The notes: generated from the sequence alone by a model not told the origin. Positions 1 to 9,561 are shown, counted from the stretch's first letter. The stretch: DNA of 64,000 bases from DASQFD01 sp035633255 (GCA_035633255.1 DASQFD010000002.1:1-64000); one strand, 5' to 3'. Made by a program: numbers and translations.

Positions 1-40
1 GGGGTCGGCGAGCCGTGCGGAGGCTCACGAAGTCCGACAC
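1..40 (-). CDS. 5' end of a divergent gene running off the left edge (unknown)
   Basis: Reading leftward from a GTG at 40, thirteen codons stay open to the window edge (MSDFVSLRTARRP). A TACTAT hexamer (plus positions 48-53) lies 7 bases before the GTG, the leaderless spacing seen repeatedly in this window. It is divergent from a MarR-type regulator, with an imperfect inverted repeat between them, so it may be that regulator's target. Too little is visible to assign a family, and the start itself is an inference. Confidence 0.35.
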   Translation of the reverse strand, partial: MSDFVSLRTARRP

Positions 41-47
41 GACGAAT

Positions 48-71
48 ATAGTACAACTTTCAACCACTTGT
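48..71. promoter_or_regulatory. Leftward promoter and probable MarR operator
   Basis: A leftward -10-like TACTAT (48-53) abuts a 19-bp imperfect inverted repeat at 53-71 (arms ACAAcT and AcTTGT). The stretch is clearly more AT-rich than its surroundings. The repeat would cover the spacer of the leftward promoter, which suits a repressor made by the divergent MarR gene at 130. The repeat is seen; its role is inferred. Confidence 0.45.
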
Positions 72-129
72 CGAATGGGGCGGGCCGCGCCACCCGGCGG
101 CGCCGTCGTCCCCGTGCCAGACTGACGGC

Positions 130-627
130 GTGTCGACCCGAGCGAGCGAGCCACGGTGGCTCTCTCCGGAGGAGCAGGGCGCGTGGCGCGCCTACCTGCG
201 GGCCACCCGGGAGCTCGACGTCGCCATGGACCGCGACCTGCAGTGCCACGGCATCAGCCTCCCGGAGTACGAGCTGATCTCGATGCTCTCCGAGGCCCCC
301 GAACGCCAGATGCGGATGTCGCAGCTCGCCGACCTCGTGGTCCAGTCCCGCAGCCGGGTCACCCACACCGCCGCCCGGCTCGAGCGGCGGGGCTGGGTGC
401 ACCGGGAGCCGGCCCCCGACGACGGCCGGGGGGTCCTGCTCGTCCTCACCGACGAGGGGTATGCCGTGCTCGGCCGGGTCGCCCGCGAGCACGTCGAGAG
501 CGTGCGGCGGCATCTGGTCGACGTCCTGACCCCGGCCCAGTTCGCCGCCCTCGGGGAGGCCATGCAGGCGGTCCGCGACGCCATCGCCCACGACGTCGTC
601 CGGGCCCGCCCTCCCGCCACCGCCTGA
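130..627 (+). CDS. MarR-family transcriptional regulator
   Basis: A 165-residue protein with the MarR winged-helix layout: an N-terminal dimerisation helix (about 8-30), recognition region around 60-85 ([20 protein letters not shown]), wing near 95-110 with the DDGRG turn, then C-terminal dimerisation helices. MarR proteins are usually dimeric repressors of adjacent genes, released by small ligands. The GTG start has no good ribosome site but a CAGACT hexamer 6 bases upstream, compatible with leaderless translation. It faces a divergent gene off the left edge and probably binds the repeat at 53-71. The ligand cannot be told. Confidence 0.85.
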   Translation: MSTRASEPRWLSPEEQGAWRAYLRATRELDVAMDRDLQCHGISLPEYELISMLSEAPERQMRMSQLADLVVQSRSRVTHTAARLERRGWVHREPAPDDGRGVLLVLTDEGYAVLGRVAREHVESVRRHLVDVLTPAQFAALGEAMQAVRDAIAHDVVRARPPATA

Positions 628-731
628 CCGAGCGCCCGACCCTGCGCCCGACCCAGCGCCCGCGGGCTCCTCCAGCGGACCCGTCGGGCCGCCCGAGCGG
701 GCAGAGCGGGCGGAGCGGCGAGAATGACGCC

Positions 732-2102
732 ATGACCTCGTCCCCTCCCGGCGCCGCCACGCCCGCGCGCCCCGGCCCCCCCACGGCATACCCCTCCGAC
801 GCGCCGGCCTCCCGCGCGCTCCTGGACCGGGCCACCGCCGTCGTCCCGGGTGGGGTGAACAGCCCCGTCCGTGCGTTCCGCGCGGTCGGCGGCACGCCGC
901 GCTTCATGGCCTCGGCACGCGGCCCGTGGCTCACCGACGCCGACGGCCGCGACTACGTCGACCTGGTCGGCAGCTGGGGTCCGATGATCCTCGGGCACGC
1001 CCACCCCGAGGTCCTGGCGGCCGTGACCGAGGCCGCCGGCCGCGGCTTCTCCTTCGGCACGCCGAGCGAGAACGAGGTGGCCCTGGCCGAGGAGATCGTC
1101 GCCCGCGTCGAGCCGGTCGAGCAGGTGCGGCTGGTCTGCAGCGGCACCGAGGCCACCATGAGCGCCATCCGCCTCGCCCGCGGCTTCACCCGGCGGCGGC
1201 TGGTGGTGAAGTTCGCCGGCTGCTACCACGGCCACGTCGACTCCCTGCTCGCCGCCGCCGGCTCCGGGGTCGCCACCCTCGCCCTCCCCGACTCCGCCGG
1301 CGTGCCCGCCGAGATGACCGCGGAGACGGTCGTGCTCCCCTTCAACGACCTCGGCGCGCTCGAGACCGCCTTCGCCCGGCACGGCGAGGACATCGCCGCG
1401 GTGATCACCGAGGCCGCCGCCGGCAACATGGGGGTCGTGCCGCCGGCCCCCGGGTTCACCGAGGGGCTGCGCCGCCTGACCCGCGAGCACGGCGCCCTGC
1501 TGGTCTCCGACGAGGTGATGACCGGTTTCCGGTGCAGCCGGGCGGGCTGGTACGGCCTGGAGGGACCGTATGCCGCGGGCCCGCCCGACCTGTTCACCTT
1601 CGGCAAGGTCATGGGCGGCGGCTTCCCCACCGCCGCGTTCGGGGGGCGCGCCGACGTCATGGCGCTGCTGGCCCCGCTCGGGCCGGTCTACCAGGCGGGG
1701 ACGCTCTCCGGGAACCCGGTCGCCACGGCGGCCGGCCTGGCCACCCTGCGCCGCTGCACCGACGAGGTGTACGCCCGGCTGGGCTCGGTCGCCCGGACCA
1801 TCGCCGACGCGGCCTCCGCCGAGCTGACCCGCGCCGGGGTCCCGCACCGCGTCCAGGAGGCCGGCTCGATGTTCTCGGTGTTCTTCCGCGACGGCGAGGT
1901 GCGCGACTACGACGACGCCCGCAGCCAGGACACCGCGGCCTTCGGACGGTTCTTCCACGCGATGCTGGACCGCGGGGTCCACCTGCCGCCGAGCGCCTTC
2001 GAGTCGTGGTTCGTCAGCGCCGCCCACGACGAGGCCGCGGTCGACCGGGTGCTGGCCGCCCTGCCGGCGGCGGCCGCGGCGGCCGCCGGCCCGGGCGCCT
2101 GA
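732..2102 (+). CDS. hemL: Glutamate-1-semialdehyde 2,1-aminomutase
   Basis: Converts glutamate 1-semialdehyde to 5-aminolevulinate in the C5 route to haem; cytosolic and PLP-dependent. The 456-residue protein shows the class III aminotransferase pattern: N-terminal [17 protein letters not shown] near 138-142, CYHGHVD near 164-170, the metal/PLP aspartate in [10 protein letters not shown], and the cofactor lysine K292 in [10 protein letters not shown]. Length is normal apart from a short Ala/Pro-rich N-terminal extension. A GAGAAT hexamer 6 bases before the ATG suggests a leaderless start. It heads the haem and cytochrome c maturation genes that follow. hemL is distinguished from GABA-type transaminases by the [11 protein letters not shown] start. 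Confidence 0.95.
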   Translation: MTSSPPGAATPARPGPPTAYPSDAPASRALLDRATAVVPGGVNSPVRAFRAVGGTPRFMASARGPWLTDADGRDYVDLVGSWGPMILGHAHPEVLAAVTEAAGRGFSFGTPSENEVALAEEIVARVEPVEQVRLVCSGTEATMSAIRLARGFTRRRLVVKFAGCYHGHVDSLLAAAGSGVATLALPDSAGVPAEMTAETVVLPFNDLGALETAFARHGEDIAAVITEAAAGNMGVVPPAPGFTEGLRRLTREHGALLVSDEVMTGFRCSRAGWYGLEGPYAAGPPDLFTFGKVMGGGFPTAAFGGRADVMALLAPLGPVYQAGTLSGNPVATAAGLATLRRCTDEVYARLGSVARTIADAASAELTRAGVPHRVQEAGSMFSVFFRDGEVRDYDDARSQDTAAFGRFFHAMLDRGVHLPPSAFESWFVSAAHDEAAVDRVLAALPAAAAAAAGPGA

Positions 2103-2132
2103 CACGCGTCCGGAGCACCCAGCGGGGTTTGC

Positions 2133-2138
2133 GACAAT
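2133..2138 (+). promoter_or_regulatory. Extended -10 (TGCGACAAT) for the histidine phosphatase gene
   Basis: GACAAT preceded by TGC lies 6 bases before the ATG at 2145, in the short gap after hemL. The spacing predicts transcription starting at or next to the start codon. Confidence 0.45.
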
Positions 2139-2144
2139 CGGGCC

Positions 2145-2801
2145 ATGCCCCACGCCGACGCCGAGCCGCGCACCGTGGTGCACCTCGTCCGGCACGGCGA
2201 GGTGGAGAACCCCGGCCGCATCCTCTACGGCCGCCTGCCCGGCTACTCCCTCTCCGAGCTGGGCCGGCGGATGGCCGGGCTGGTCGCCGCGCACCTCGCC
2301 GACCGGGACGTCACGCACGTGGTGTCCAGCCCCCTCGAGCGCGCCCGCGAGACCGCCGCCCCCATCGCCGAGGCGCACGGGCTGCCGGTGGAGGTCGACG
2401 AGCGGGTGCTGGAGGCGGGGAACCTCTTCGAGGGGCTCGCGGTCGCCGGCGGCAAGGGCCTGCTGCGCCACCCACGCCTGCTGCTCCGGACCTACAACCC
2501 GATGCGCCCCTCGTGGGGTGAGCCCTACGTCGACCTCGCCGCCCGGATGAGCCTGGCCATCGGCGACGCCCGGCGCGCCGCGGCCGGCCACGAGGCCGTC
2601 CTGGTCAGCCACCAGGCCCCGATCTGGCTGGTCCGTCGCGCCGTGGAGGACCGGCGGCTCGCCCACGACCCCCGGCGGCGCCGCTGCACGCTCGCGTCGG
2701 TCACCTCCCTGACCTACCTCGGCGAGGACCTGCTCTCCGTCGCCTACGCCGAGCCGGCCGCCGAGCTGCTCCCACTGGCCCGGTCGGGGGCGGGCGCGTG
2801 A
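2145..2801 (+). CDS. Histidine phosphatase (phosphoglycerate mutase-like) family protein
   Basis: A 218-residue member of the histidine phosphatase superfamily. The phosphorylated histidine sits in RHGE (H17), followed by the GRLPGYSLSELG segment; the second conserved histidine is H156 in VSHQAPIW. Such proteins dephosphorylate small metabolites or phosphoproteins, and substrate cannot be predicted from these motifs. This gene is repeatedly found between hemL and the cytochrome c maturation genes in actinobacteria (family knowledge), suggesting an unassigned housekeeping role. Its stop overlaps the next gene's GTG by 4 bp. Confidence 0.85.
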   Translation: MPHADAEPRTVVHLVRHGEVENPGRILYGRLPGYSLSELGRRMAGLVAAHLADRDVTHVVSSPLERARETAAPIAEAHGLPVEVDERVLEAGNLFEGLAVAGGKGLLRHPRLLLRTYNPMRPSWGEPYVDLAARMSLAIGDARRAAAGHEAVLVSHQAPIWLVRRAVEDRRLAHDPRRRRCTLASVTSLTYLGEDLLSVAYAEPAAELLPLARSGAGA

Positions 2802-3406
2802 GCACCGGGCACCGGCGCCGGTATGCCGTGCCGCTGGCCCTCGTCGCCGCGCTCGCCCTCGGGGGCGCCGCCGGCTGCACCGAGGACCCGAACTCCGTGG
2901 CGGCGCAGGCGAAGAAGGGTGACAACAAGGGCTACGTCTCCGGCGACGGGCGGGTCGAGCAGATCGCCGCGGAGGAGCGCGAGGAGCCCGTCGACCTGTC
3001 CGGCCGGACCCTCACCGGTGAGGCCTGGTCCTCGTCCTCGGCGCGCGGCTCCGTGGTGGTCCTCAACGTGTGGGGGTCGTGGTGCGCCCCCTGCGTGGCG
3101 GAGGCCCCGGACCTGCAGCGCAGCTGGGCGGCCTTCGAGAAGAGCGGCAAGCCGGTCCAGTTCATGGGCATCAACTTCCGCGAGGACCCGGCGCGCGGCG
3201 CCGCCTTCGCCGCCAAGAGCGGCATGACCTACCCCAGCCTCACCGACGAGTCCGGCGTGCTCATCCTCGCCCTCCAGGGCAAGGCGCCCACCGTCCCCAC
3301 GACCCTGGTGCTCGACACCGACGGGCGGATCGCCGCGCGGGTCAACGGCACGGTGTCCGAGACCACGCTGACCGGCCTCGTGGACGACGTCCTGGCGCAG
3401 CCGTGA
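2798..3406 (+). CDS. TlpA/ResA-like thiol-disulfide oxidoreductase lipoprotein
   Basis: A 202-residue lipoprotein: basic N-terminus, hydrophobic segment 11-25, lipobox LGGAAGC with lipidated C27, then a thioredoxin fold with the redox motif WCAPC (C96, C99) and a cis-proline near PTVPTT. It should sit outside the membrane and keep the haem-binding cysteines of apocytochrome c reduced, receiving electrons from CcdA. It lies directly upstream of ccdA, resB and ccsB with 4-bp GTGA overlaps, which fixes its pathway. The GTG start is supported by that coupling. Confidence 0.9.
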   Translation: MSTGHRRRYAVPLALVAALALGGAAGCTEDPNSVAAQAKKGDNKGYVSGDGRVEQIAAEEREEPVDLSGRTLTGEAWSSSSARGSVVVLNVWGSWCAPCVAEAPDLQRSWAAFEKSGKPVQFMGINFREDPARGAAFAAKSGMTYPSLTDESGVLILALQGKAPTVPTTLVLDTDGRIAARVNGTVSETTLTGLVDDVLAQP

Positions 3407-4140
3407 CCGACACGGTCGCCTCCGGGGCCCTGCCGCTGGCCGTCGCCGTGGCGATGCTGGCCGGGCTGGTGTCCTTCGCCAGCCCCTGCGTCCTGCCGCT
3501 CGTGCCCGGCTTCCTCGGCTACGTCACCGGGCTGGGCGACGTCGCCCTCGAGCGCCGCCGCCGGTCCCGGCTGGTGCTCGGGGCGCTGCTCTTCGTCGCC
3601 GGGTTCAGCACCGTCTTCGTCCTCGGGTCGATCTTCCTCACCTCCGTCGGCCGGGTCCTGGTCGAGCAGCGCGAGCTGCTGTCCCGGGTGGGCGGCGTGG
3701 TGGTGATCGTCCTGGGGCTGGTGTTCGTGGGCCTGGGACCGCAGCACCAGGCCAAGCTCACCTGGCGGCCGCGCGCCGGCCTGCTCGGCGCGCCCCTGCT
3801 CGGGGCGGTCTTCGGCCTGGGCTGGGCCCCGTGCACCGGTCCCACCCTGGCCGCGGTGCTCGCCCTCTCGGTGAGCTCCAGCGACCCGAGCACCGCGCGC
3901 GCCGCCCTGCTCGCCGGCGCCTACTGCATCGGACTCGGGCTGCCCTTCGTCCTCGTCGCCGCCTTCGTCTCCCGCTACGCGCCGGTGGCCGCCTGGCTGC
4001 GCCGGCACGCCCGGGCGGTCCAGGTGGCCGGGGGGACGCTGCTCGTCGTGGTCGGGCTCATGCTCGTCACCGGGTGGTGGGAGGACCTGACCCGGTGGCT
4101 TCAGGCCGAGCTCGTCTCCGGCTTCGAGGTGCCCCTGTGA
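3403..4140 (+). CDS. ccdA: Cytochrome c biogenesis protein CcdA (DsbD transmembrane family)
   Basis: A 245-residue polytopic membrane protein that passes electrons from cytoplasmic thioredoxin to extracytoplasmic thiol proteins such as the TlpA encoded just before it. The two redox cysteines are visible in [12 protein letters not shown] near residue 27 and in [10 protein letters not shown] near 145, the hallmark CcdA pair. About six transmembrane helices are apparent. The GTG start overlaps the previous stop and the gene ends in a GTGA overlap with resB, so this is a tightly coupled operon member. Confidence 0.93.
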   Translation: MTDTVASGALPLAVAVAMLAGLVSFASPCVLPLVPGFLGYVTGLGDVALERRRRSRLVLGALLFVAGFSTVFVLGSIFLTSVGRVLVEQRELLSRVGGVVVIVLGLVFVGLGPQHQAKLTWRPRAGLLGAPLLGAVFGLGWAPCTGPTLAAVLALSVSSSDPSTARAALLAGAYCIGLGLPFVLVAAFVSRYAPVAAWLRRHARAVQVAGGTLLVVVGLMLVTGWWEDLTRWLQAELVSGFEVPL

Positions 4141-5717
4141 GCGAGCGGCGCGACGTGGTGCAGCCCCGGCTCGGGGCCCTGGGCTGGCTGCGCTACGCGT
4201 GGCGGCAGCTGACGAGCATGCGGACGGCGCTGTTCCTCCTCCTCCTGCTCGCGGTGGCGGCGCTGCCCGGGTCCACCTTCCCGCAGCGCTCGATCGACCC
4301 GGCCCGCACCGCCGGCTGGATCGCCGCCCACCCGACCGCCGGGCCGGTGCTGGACCGCCTCGGCTTCTTCGAGGTCTACGCCTCCCCGTGGTTCGCCGCG
4401 ATCTACCTGCTCCTCTTCGTCTCCCTCGTCGGCTGCGTCGTGCCCCGGTCCCGGCTGCACTGGCAGGCCGTGCGGTCCGCGCCGCCGCGCGCCCCGAGTC
4501 GTCTCGACCGGCTGCCCGCCTCGGTCCAGCGCCGGGTCGACGCCGAGCCCGAGGCCGCCCTCGCGGCGGCCCGCGCCGCGCTGAAGGCGCGGCGCTACCG
4601 CGTCGCCGGCCACGACGACGCGTCGGTCAGCGCCGAGAAGGGCTACCTGAAGGAGACCGGCAACCTGGTCTTCCACCTCGCCCTGCTCGGGGTGATCGTC
4701 GGCGTGGCCATCGGTCACCTGTTCGGGTGGAAGGGCGACGTCATCGTCCCGGCCGGCTCCACCTTCGCCAACACCCTCTCCCGCTACGACACCTTCCGCC
4801 CCGGCCCGTGGGTGGACCCGGCGGAGCTGAAGCCGTTCACCCTGCGGGTCGACCGGGTGGACGCCACGTTCGAGTCCGACGTCCGCGGCTCCGGCCAGTT
4901 CGGCGCCCCGCGGGACTTCACGGCATACACGACGTTCACCCCGGACCCGGCAGCGGCAGCCGAGCAGCGGACCATCAAGGTGAACTCCCCGCTGGAGACC
5001 GGCGGCGGCTCGGTCTTCCTCCTCGGCAACGGCTACGCCCCGACGATCACGGTCCGCGACGCCGACGGCACGGTCGTCTACTCCGACGCGACGCCCTTCC
5101 TGCCGCAGGACAACAACTACCGCTCGGTCGGCGCGGTGAAGGTGCCGGGCGCCTCGCCCTCGCAGCTCGGCTTCGCCGGCCTCTTCCTGCCCACCGCCAC
5201 GATCACCGAGGACGGGCCGGTCTCGATCTTCCCGCAGGCGCTGGAGCCGGCCCTGGCGCTGACCGTCTTCGAGGGCACCCTCTTCCCCGACGGCAGCCCG
5301 CAGTCGGTGTACACCCTGGACACGAGCGAGATGACCCAGCTGACCGACGCCGAGGGCGAGCCGCTGCGGATCTGGCTCACCCCGGGCCAGACCGTGCAGC
5401 TGCCCGGCGGGCGCGGGTCGATCAGCCTCGACGACGTCGACCGGTTCGCGGGGCTGTCCATCCGCGCCGACCCCGGCAAGCTGCTGACCCTGGCCTCCTC
5501 GCTCCTCGCACTCGGCGCGCTCGTCGCCTCGCTGGTCGTGCACCGGCGCCGCGTCTTCATCCGGGTGGCCACGGAGGAGGGCACGGGACGTACTGTGGTC
5601 TCCGTCGGCGGCCTCGCCAAGGATGACGACGAGGGGATGGACGACGAGGTCCACTCCGTCGCCGACGCCGTCACGGCCGCGCTGCCGACCCGGACGAAGG
5701 ACACCCACCCCGCATGA
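4137..5717 (+). CDS. resB: Cytochrome c biogenesis protein ResB (Ccs1)
   Basis: A 526-residue membrane protein that forms the system II cytochrome c synthetase with CcsB, attaching haem to apocytochrome outside the membrane. Transmembrane segments are seen near 30-46, 85-100, 180-200 and 455-475, with a large extracytoplasmic domain between the last two, as usual for ResB. The [18 protein letters not shown] segment before the third helix is typical. It overlaps ccdA by 4 bp and the following ccsB by 4 bp. A short acidic C-terminal tail follows the final helix. Confidence 0.93.
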   Translation: MSERRDVVQPRLGALGWLRYAWRQLTSMRTALFLLLLLAVAALPGSTFPQRSIDPARTAGWIAAHPTAGPVLDRLGFFEVYASPWFAAIYLLLFVSLVGCVVPRSRLHWQAVRSAPPRAPSRLDRLPASVQRRVDAEPEAALAAARAALKARRYRVAGHDDASVSAEKGYLKETGNLVFHLALLGVIVGVAIGHLFGWKGDVIVPAGSTFANTLSRYDTFRPGPWVDPAELKPFTLRVDRVDATFESDVRGSGQFGAPRDFTAYTTFTPDPAAAAEQRTIKVNSPLETGGGSVFLLGNGYAPTITVRDADGTVVYSDATPFLPQDNNYRSVGAVKVPGASPSQLGFAGLFLPTATITEDGPVSIFPQALEPALALTVFEGTLFPDGSPQSVYTLDTSEMTQLTDAEGEPLRIWLTPGQTVQLPGGRGSISLDDVDRFAGLSIRADPGKLLTLASSLLALGALVASLVVHRRRVFIRVATEEGTGRTVVSVGGLAKDDDEGMDDEVHSVADAVTAALPTRTKDTHPA

Positions 5718-6721
5718 CGAACACCGCACTCGCCGAGTACGCGAACCTCACGCTCTACTCCGCCATGGCCGTCCTCACGCTGGCGATGGTCGGGTATGCC
5801 GCCCACCTGGCGTGGCTGCTGCCGGCGCGGGACCAGGCCCGCACCGACACCGAGGCACGCGCCCGGGTGCTCGTGCGGGCGGGCTCCGGGACCGAGGGCG
5901 CCGATGCCGGCGGGGACGAGGCCGGGGCGGAGGACGCCGCCGCGGCCCCGGCGGGCGGGCTCGACCCCGAGCCGCTGCGGTCCCGCAAGGCGGCGGCGAT
6001 CGCCTGGATGCTCACCCTGCTCGGCACCGTGCTGCTCGTGGTGTCCGCGGTGCTGCGCGGCGTCTCGGTGCAGCGCTGGCCGCTCGGCAACATGTTCGAG
6101 TTCGCCGTCGTCGGCTGCATGTTCCTCATGCTGGCCTACTGCGCGTGGGGGCTGCGCCGCGACGTCCGGTGGCTCGGGCTCTTCGTCGTCGCCCCGGTGC
6201 TGCTCACCCTCGGGATGGCGGTGACCGTCTGGTACACCGAGGCCGCCGAGCTGATGCCCTCGCTGAAGAGCGTGTGGCTCGCCATCCACGTCACCGTGGC
6301 GACCATCTCGGTGGCGTTCTTCGTCATCGGCTTCTCCCTGGGCGTGCTCTACCTCGTGCAGGACCGGGTGGAGGCCAGCGCCCGCCGCTCCTTCATGAAC
6401 CGGCTGCCGCGCGCCAAGGTGCTCGAGCGGATGGCCTACGGCATGCACATCGTCGCGTTCCCCCTGTGGACCTTCACGGTGATCGCCGGGGCGATCTGGG
6501 CGCGGCAGGCGTGGGGCTCCTACTGGAACTGGGACCCCAAGGAGGTGTGGAGCTTCGTCATCTGGGTGGTCTACGCCGCCTACCTCCACGCCCGCGCGAC
6601 CAGCGGCTGGAGCCGGCAGTCGGCCACCGTCATCGCGCTCGCCGGGTTCGGCTGCATCCTGGCCAACTACGCCGTCGTGAACGTCTTCTTCGTCGGTCAG
6701 CACAGCTACTCCGGGCTCTGA
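5714..6721 (+). CDS. ccsB: Cytochrome c biogenesis protein CcsB (CcsA/ResC type)
   Basis: A 335-residue integral membrane protein, partner of ResB, that handles and exports haem for c-type cytochrome assembly. The tryptophan-rich haem-handling motif is visible as WGSYWNWDPKEVWSF near residue 268, with conserved histidines on flanking helices (for example MHIVAFPLW). A cytoplasmic loop of about 50 residues rich in Ala, Gly and acidic residues follows the first helix and is longer than in many homologues. The ATG overlaps resB by 4 bp. Confidence 0.93.
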   Translation: MTNTALAEYANLTLYSAMAVLTLAMVGYAAHLAWLLPARDQARTDTEARARVLVRAGSGTEGADAGGDEAGAEDAAAAPAGGLDPEPLRSRKAAAIAWMLTLLGTVLLVVSAVLRGVSVQRWPLGNMFEFAVVGCMFLMLAYCAWGLRRDVRWLGLFVVAPVLLTLGMAVTVWYTEAAELMPSLKSVWLAIHVTVATISVAFFVIGFSLGVLYLVQDRVEASARRSFMNRLPRAKVLERMAYGMHIVAFPLWTFTVIAGAIWARQAWGSYWNWDPKEVWSFVIWVVYAAYLHARATSGWSRQSATVIALAGFGCILANYAVVNVFFVGQHSYSGL

Positions 6722-6728
6722 GGCCGTC

Positions 6729-7031
6729 GTGCTGCGCTACAGCGTGCTGCGGCTTCTTGTGTTCCTGGGCTGCCTGTCGCTGCTCTGGCTGGTCGGGCTG
6801 CGGGACCGGGACGAGGCGTTCGTCCTCGTCGTCGGCGCCGCGCTGCTCTCGATGGCCGTCTCCTACGTCGTCCTGCGGCCGTTCCGGGAGGACTACAGCC
6901 GACAGATCGCCGAGCGCCTCGAGGCCCGCGTTGCGGCGAAGCGCGCCGGGACGAGCGACGAGCGGGCCGAGGACGTCGAGACCGGGGACGCCGGCGAGCT
7001 GGGCGAGGACGGCCCGGCGGCCTTCCGCTGA
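6729..7031 (+). CDS. Small two-helix membrane protein (DUF4229-like)
   Basis: A 100-residue protein with two hydrophobic helices (about 7-24 and 31-50), an RPFREDYSRQIAERL amphipathic stretch and an acidic tail. The pattern and position resemble the DUF4229 family of actinobacteria, for which I know no function. It starts with GTG 7 bases after ccsB and is probably cotranscribed with it. It converges on menA. Confidence 0.7.
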   Translation: MLRYSVLRLLVFLGCLSLLWLVGLRDRDEAFVLVVGAALLSMAVSYVVLRPFREDYSRQIAERLEARVAAKRAGTSDERAEDVETGDAGELGEDGPAAFR

Positions 7032-7039
7032 CGGTCCTC

Positions 7040-7924
7040 TCAGCCCACCGCCCGGGCGAGGACCACGCCGGCCAGGACGAGGCCGGCATACCCGATCTGG
7101 AGGCGGCCGGTGCCGCCGAGCACGGGCACCAGGTCCTGCCCGGCGGCGCCGCCGCGGAGCGCCCGCCAGGGGCGCCAGGCGAGGGGGGTGGACAGCAGCG
7201 CCAGGGCGGTCCACGGCTGCCGCCACGCCATGACCCCGACGGCCGCGAAGGCCACCAGGACCAGCGCGGTCCACAGGCCACGGGTGCGGGCGTCGCCGAG
7301 GCGCACCGCGAGGGTCCGCTTGCCGGCGACGGCGTCGGAGGGTATGTCGCGCAGGTTGTTGGCCACTAGGATCGCCGAGGCGAGCGCCCCGACGCCGACG
7401 CTGCCGGCCAGGCCAAGCCAGGTGAGCGTGCCCGCCTGGGTGTACAGGGTGCCCAGGGTGGCGAACAGGCCGAAGAAGACGAAGACGTAGACCTCGCCGA
7501 GCCCTCGGTAGCCGTAGGGGTTGGTCCCACCGGTGTAGCGCCAGGCCGCGACCACCGCCGCCGCGCCGAGCAGGAGCAGCAGCCAGGTCTCGGCGAGGGC
7601 CACGAGCGCGAGGCCGGCGAGCGCCGCCAGTCCGAAGCAGAGGAACGCGGCGAGCCGGACGTTCCTCGCCGGGGCGAGCCGCTGGCCGACGAGGCGGATC
7701 GGGCCGACCCGGTCCTCGTCGGTGCCCCGGATGCCGTCGGAGTAGTCGTTGGCGTAGTTGACCCCGACCTGCAGGGCCAGGGACACGACGAGGGCGAGCA
7801 CGGCATACCCGGCGTTCGCCCGCCCGAGGTCGTGAGCCGCCGCGGTGCCGACGAGCACGGGCGCGACGGCGGCGGGAAGGGTGCGCGGGCGGGCACCGGC
7901 GACCCACTGGGACGACGTGGCCAT
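7040..7924 (-). CDS. menA: 1,4-dihydroxy-2-naphthoate polyprenyltransferase
   Basis: Membrane prenyltransferase that joins 1,4-dihydroxy-2-naphthoate to the polyprenyl side chain, giving demethylmenaquinone. The 294-residue protein has the first aspartate motif NYANDYSDGIRGTDEDR near residue 60 and the second DIPSDAVAGKRTLAV near 185, and about eight or nine helices. I chose the ATG at 7924 (MATSSQWVAGARPRTL), where homology to the family begins; the frame is open further upstream but that part is unlike MenA. It is the last gene of a minus-strand men unit after menE and a small membrane protein. Confidence 0.93.
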   Translation of the reverse strand: MATSSQWVAGARPRTLPAAVAPVLVGTAAAHDLGRANAGYAVLALVVSLALQVGVNYANDYSDGIRGTDEDRVGPIRLVGQRLAPARNVRLAAFLCFGLAALAGLALVALAETWLLLLLGAAAVVAAWRYTGGTNPYGYRGLGEVYVFVFFGLFATLGTLYTQAGTLTWLGLAGSVGVGALASAILVANNLRDIPSDAVAGKRTLAVRLGDARTRGLWTALVLVAFAAVGVMAWRQPWTALALLSTPLAWRPWRALRGGAAGQDLVPVLGGTGRLQIGYAGLVLAGVVLARAVG

Positions 7925-7958
7925 GGGCGAACTGGTCCTGTTCTTGGGTCTCGGGGGG

Positions 7959-8222
7959 TCAGAGCCCGCGCAGGAAGTCCGGGTCGTCGTCGGGCCCGCG
8001 CGGCGGGGCCGGCCCGCGGCGCGTCGGCCCCCCTCTCGGGGTCCCGCGCGGGCGACCGGCGAGCAGCCAGCCGAGCGCGCCGAGGAGGGGCAGGAGGACG
8101 ATGACGAGGAGCCACGCGTTCTTCGGGAGGGCCTGCACGCGCGCGCCATCGGTCTGGACGCAGTCCAGGAAGCAGTAGATCGTCAGCGCGAGGGCGACGA
8201 CCACGGGCAGCGCGCGGAGCAC
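7959..8222 (-). CDS. Small PLDc_N-type membrane protein
   Basis: An 87-residue protein with two hydrophobic helices (2-17 and 33-52) separated by a short loop containing CVQTD, followed by a Pro/Gly/Arg-rich tail ending in DDDPDFLRGL. This matches the PLDc_N (phospholipase D nuclease N-terminal) pattern common in actinobacteria, which lacks catalytic residues and has no known function. The GTG start lies 4 bases after the menE stop with a GGGAG ribosome site, so it is probably translated from the men message. Confidence 0.75.
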   Translation of the reverse strand: MLRALPVVVALALTIYCFLDCVQTDGARVQALPKNAWLLVIVLLPLLGALGWLLAGRPRGTPRGGPTRRGPAPPRGPDDDPDFLRGL

Positions 8223-8226
8223 TTGC

Positions 8227-9426
8227 TCAGTCTCCCACGGCCAGCAGGGCGCCCACGGCGCGTCGGTCCGGCTTGCCGGGGCCCCGCAGCGGCAGGCCGG
8301 GCGCGGTCCGGACCAGGCGCGGGAGGGCGTGGTCGGGGAGTATGCCGCGCAGGGCCGCCCGGACGTCGCGCACCGTGGGCTCGCGGCCGGCGCCCGCGGC
8401 CGGGGAGGAGGCGGTCGGGCCAAGGACGACGAGGGCGGCGACGGCCTGGCCCCATTGCTCGTCGGGGACCCCGACCACCACGGCCTCGCTGACTCCGGGC
8501 ACGTGCTCGGTGAGGGCCTCCTCGACGAGCCGCGGGGCGACCTTGAGCCCCCCGGTGACGATGACGTCGTCGACCCGGCCGTCGACGTGCAGCCGGCCGC
8601 TCGGGTCGAGGTGGCCGACGTCGTCGGTGACGAACCACCGCTCGACGGGCTCGAGGGCGTCCGCGTCGACGAGGAAGGCGACCTCGGTCAGGTCGGCGCG
8701 GCCGAGGTAGCCGGCGGCCAGGGTCCGGCCACCGAGCAGGACGCGGTCGTCCTCGACCCGGACCGCCACCCCGCGCAGCGGGCGACCGTCGTGGACACAG
8801 CCCCCGGCGGTCTCGCTCATCCCGTAGGTGGCGACGACCCGCACCCCGACCCGGGCGGCTCGCCGGCGCAGGGCGGGGGGCAGCGCGGCGCCCCCCACCA
8901 GCACGGCGTCGAGGGTGGCCAGCGCCTCCCCGGAGCGCGGGTCGTCGAGCAGGCGCAGCAGCTGGGTGGGGACCAGGGAGGTGTAGCGCCGGGCGCCGGG
9001 GTCCAGCCGGGCGACGGCGGCGGCGAAGGCGGCCGCGGGGTCGGTGGCCCTGCCGTCCGGGACGACGGGGGTGGTGCCGGCGACAAGCGAGCGCAGCAGC
9101 ACCTGCAGCCCGGCGATGTGGTGGGCCGGCAGCGGGAGCAGCCACTGCCCCGGGCCGCCGAGCCGGTCGCTGGTCGCCGCGATGCTCGCCCGCAGGGCGC
9201 CGGCGCCGAGCAGCGCCCGCTTCGGGGTCCCCGTGGAGCCGGAGGTGCCGACGACGAGCACCAGGTCCTCGGGCAGGCCGGCCGGGTCGTGGGGCGGCAC
9301 CGGCGGCAGCGGGGCGGAGGCGGCGTACGGGAGCACCGGCGCCCCGCCCGCCAGGGCCGCGGCCAGCCGGGGGAGCAGCGCGAGGGCCGCCTCCCCGGGA
9401 GGCACGGCGACCGGCTGCACGCCCAC
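8227..9426 (-). CDS. menE: o-Succinylbenzoate--CoA ligase
   Basis: Adenylate-forming enzyme that activates o-succinylbenzoate to its CoA thioester in menaquinone synthesis. The 399-residue protein contains the P-loop GTSGSTGTPK, the A5 motif ATYGMSETAGGC, FVTDDVGHLDPSGRLHVDGR and the C-terminal lysine motif GPGKPDRRAV. It is shorter than many acyl-CoA ligases through a reduced N-terminus, as is usual for actinobacterial MenE. The GTG at 9426 is preferred because TATCGT lies 6 bases upstream; a GTG at 9420 is the alternative. Confidence 0.92.
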   Translation of the reverse strand: MGVQPVAVPPGEAALALLPRLAAALAGGAPVLPYAASAPLPPVPPHDPAGLPEDLVLVVGTSGSTGTPKRALLGAGALRASIAATSDRLGGPGQWLLPLPAHHIAGLQVLLRSLVAGTTPVVPDGRATDPAAAFAAAVARLDPGARRYTSLVPTQLLRLLDDPRSGEALATLDAVLVGGAALPPALRRRAARVGVRVVATYGMSETAGGCVHDGRPLRGVAVRVEDDRVLLGGRTLAAGYLGRADLTEVAFLVDADALEPVERWFVTDDVGHLDPSGRLHVDGRVDDVIVTGGLKVAPRLVEEALTEHVPGVSEAVVVGVPDEQWGQAVAALVVLGPTASSPAAGAGREPTVRDVRAALRGILPDHALPRLVRTAPGLPLRGPGKPDRRAVGALLAVGD

Positions 9427-9432
9427 CCCCTC

Positions 9433-9438
9433 ACGATA
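9433..9438 (-). promoter_or_regulatory. Leaderless -10 (TATCGT) for menE
   Basis: TATCGT on the minus strand sits 6 bases before the GTG at 9426. It probably drives the menE, PLDc_N-like and menA unit. Confidence 0.5.
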
Positions 9439-9501
9439 GGCGCGGCCCCCGCCGTCCCGTTTCGCCGGGTGACGTGGGTCGTGCGTCCTTGCCGGGGTTT
9501 G

Positions 9502-9536
9502 CTTCCGGGGTGAGGTGGGGTCTTCCGGGGTGAGGT
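9502..9536. repeat. Two-copy 15-bp direct repeat
   Basis: CTTCCGGGGTGAGGT occurs at 9502-9516 and 9522-9536, between menE and the YwiC-like gene. No function is evident; it may be slippage debris or part of a transcription end region. Confidence 0.6.
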
Positions 9537-9561
9537 CGAGCCGCCGGCACACGGGGTCGGG

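Noticed and set aside
192..2666. Very long antisense frames (here, and others such as 14899-17976, 20238-23813 and 29407-32244)
   Set aside because: At this GC content antisense frames stay open by chance. They lack family motifs, start signals and codon patterns, and they lie opposite clear genes. Only the embedded portions with motifs (mtr, menF) were kept.
3519..3893. A minus-strand protein opposite ccdA
   Set aside because: No motif, no ribosome site, and CcdA on the plus strand has complete family features.
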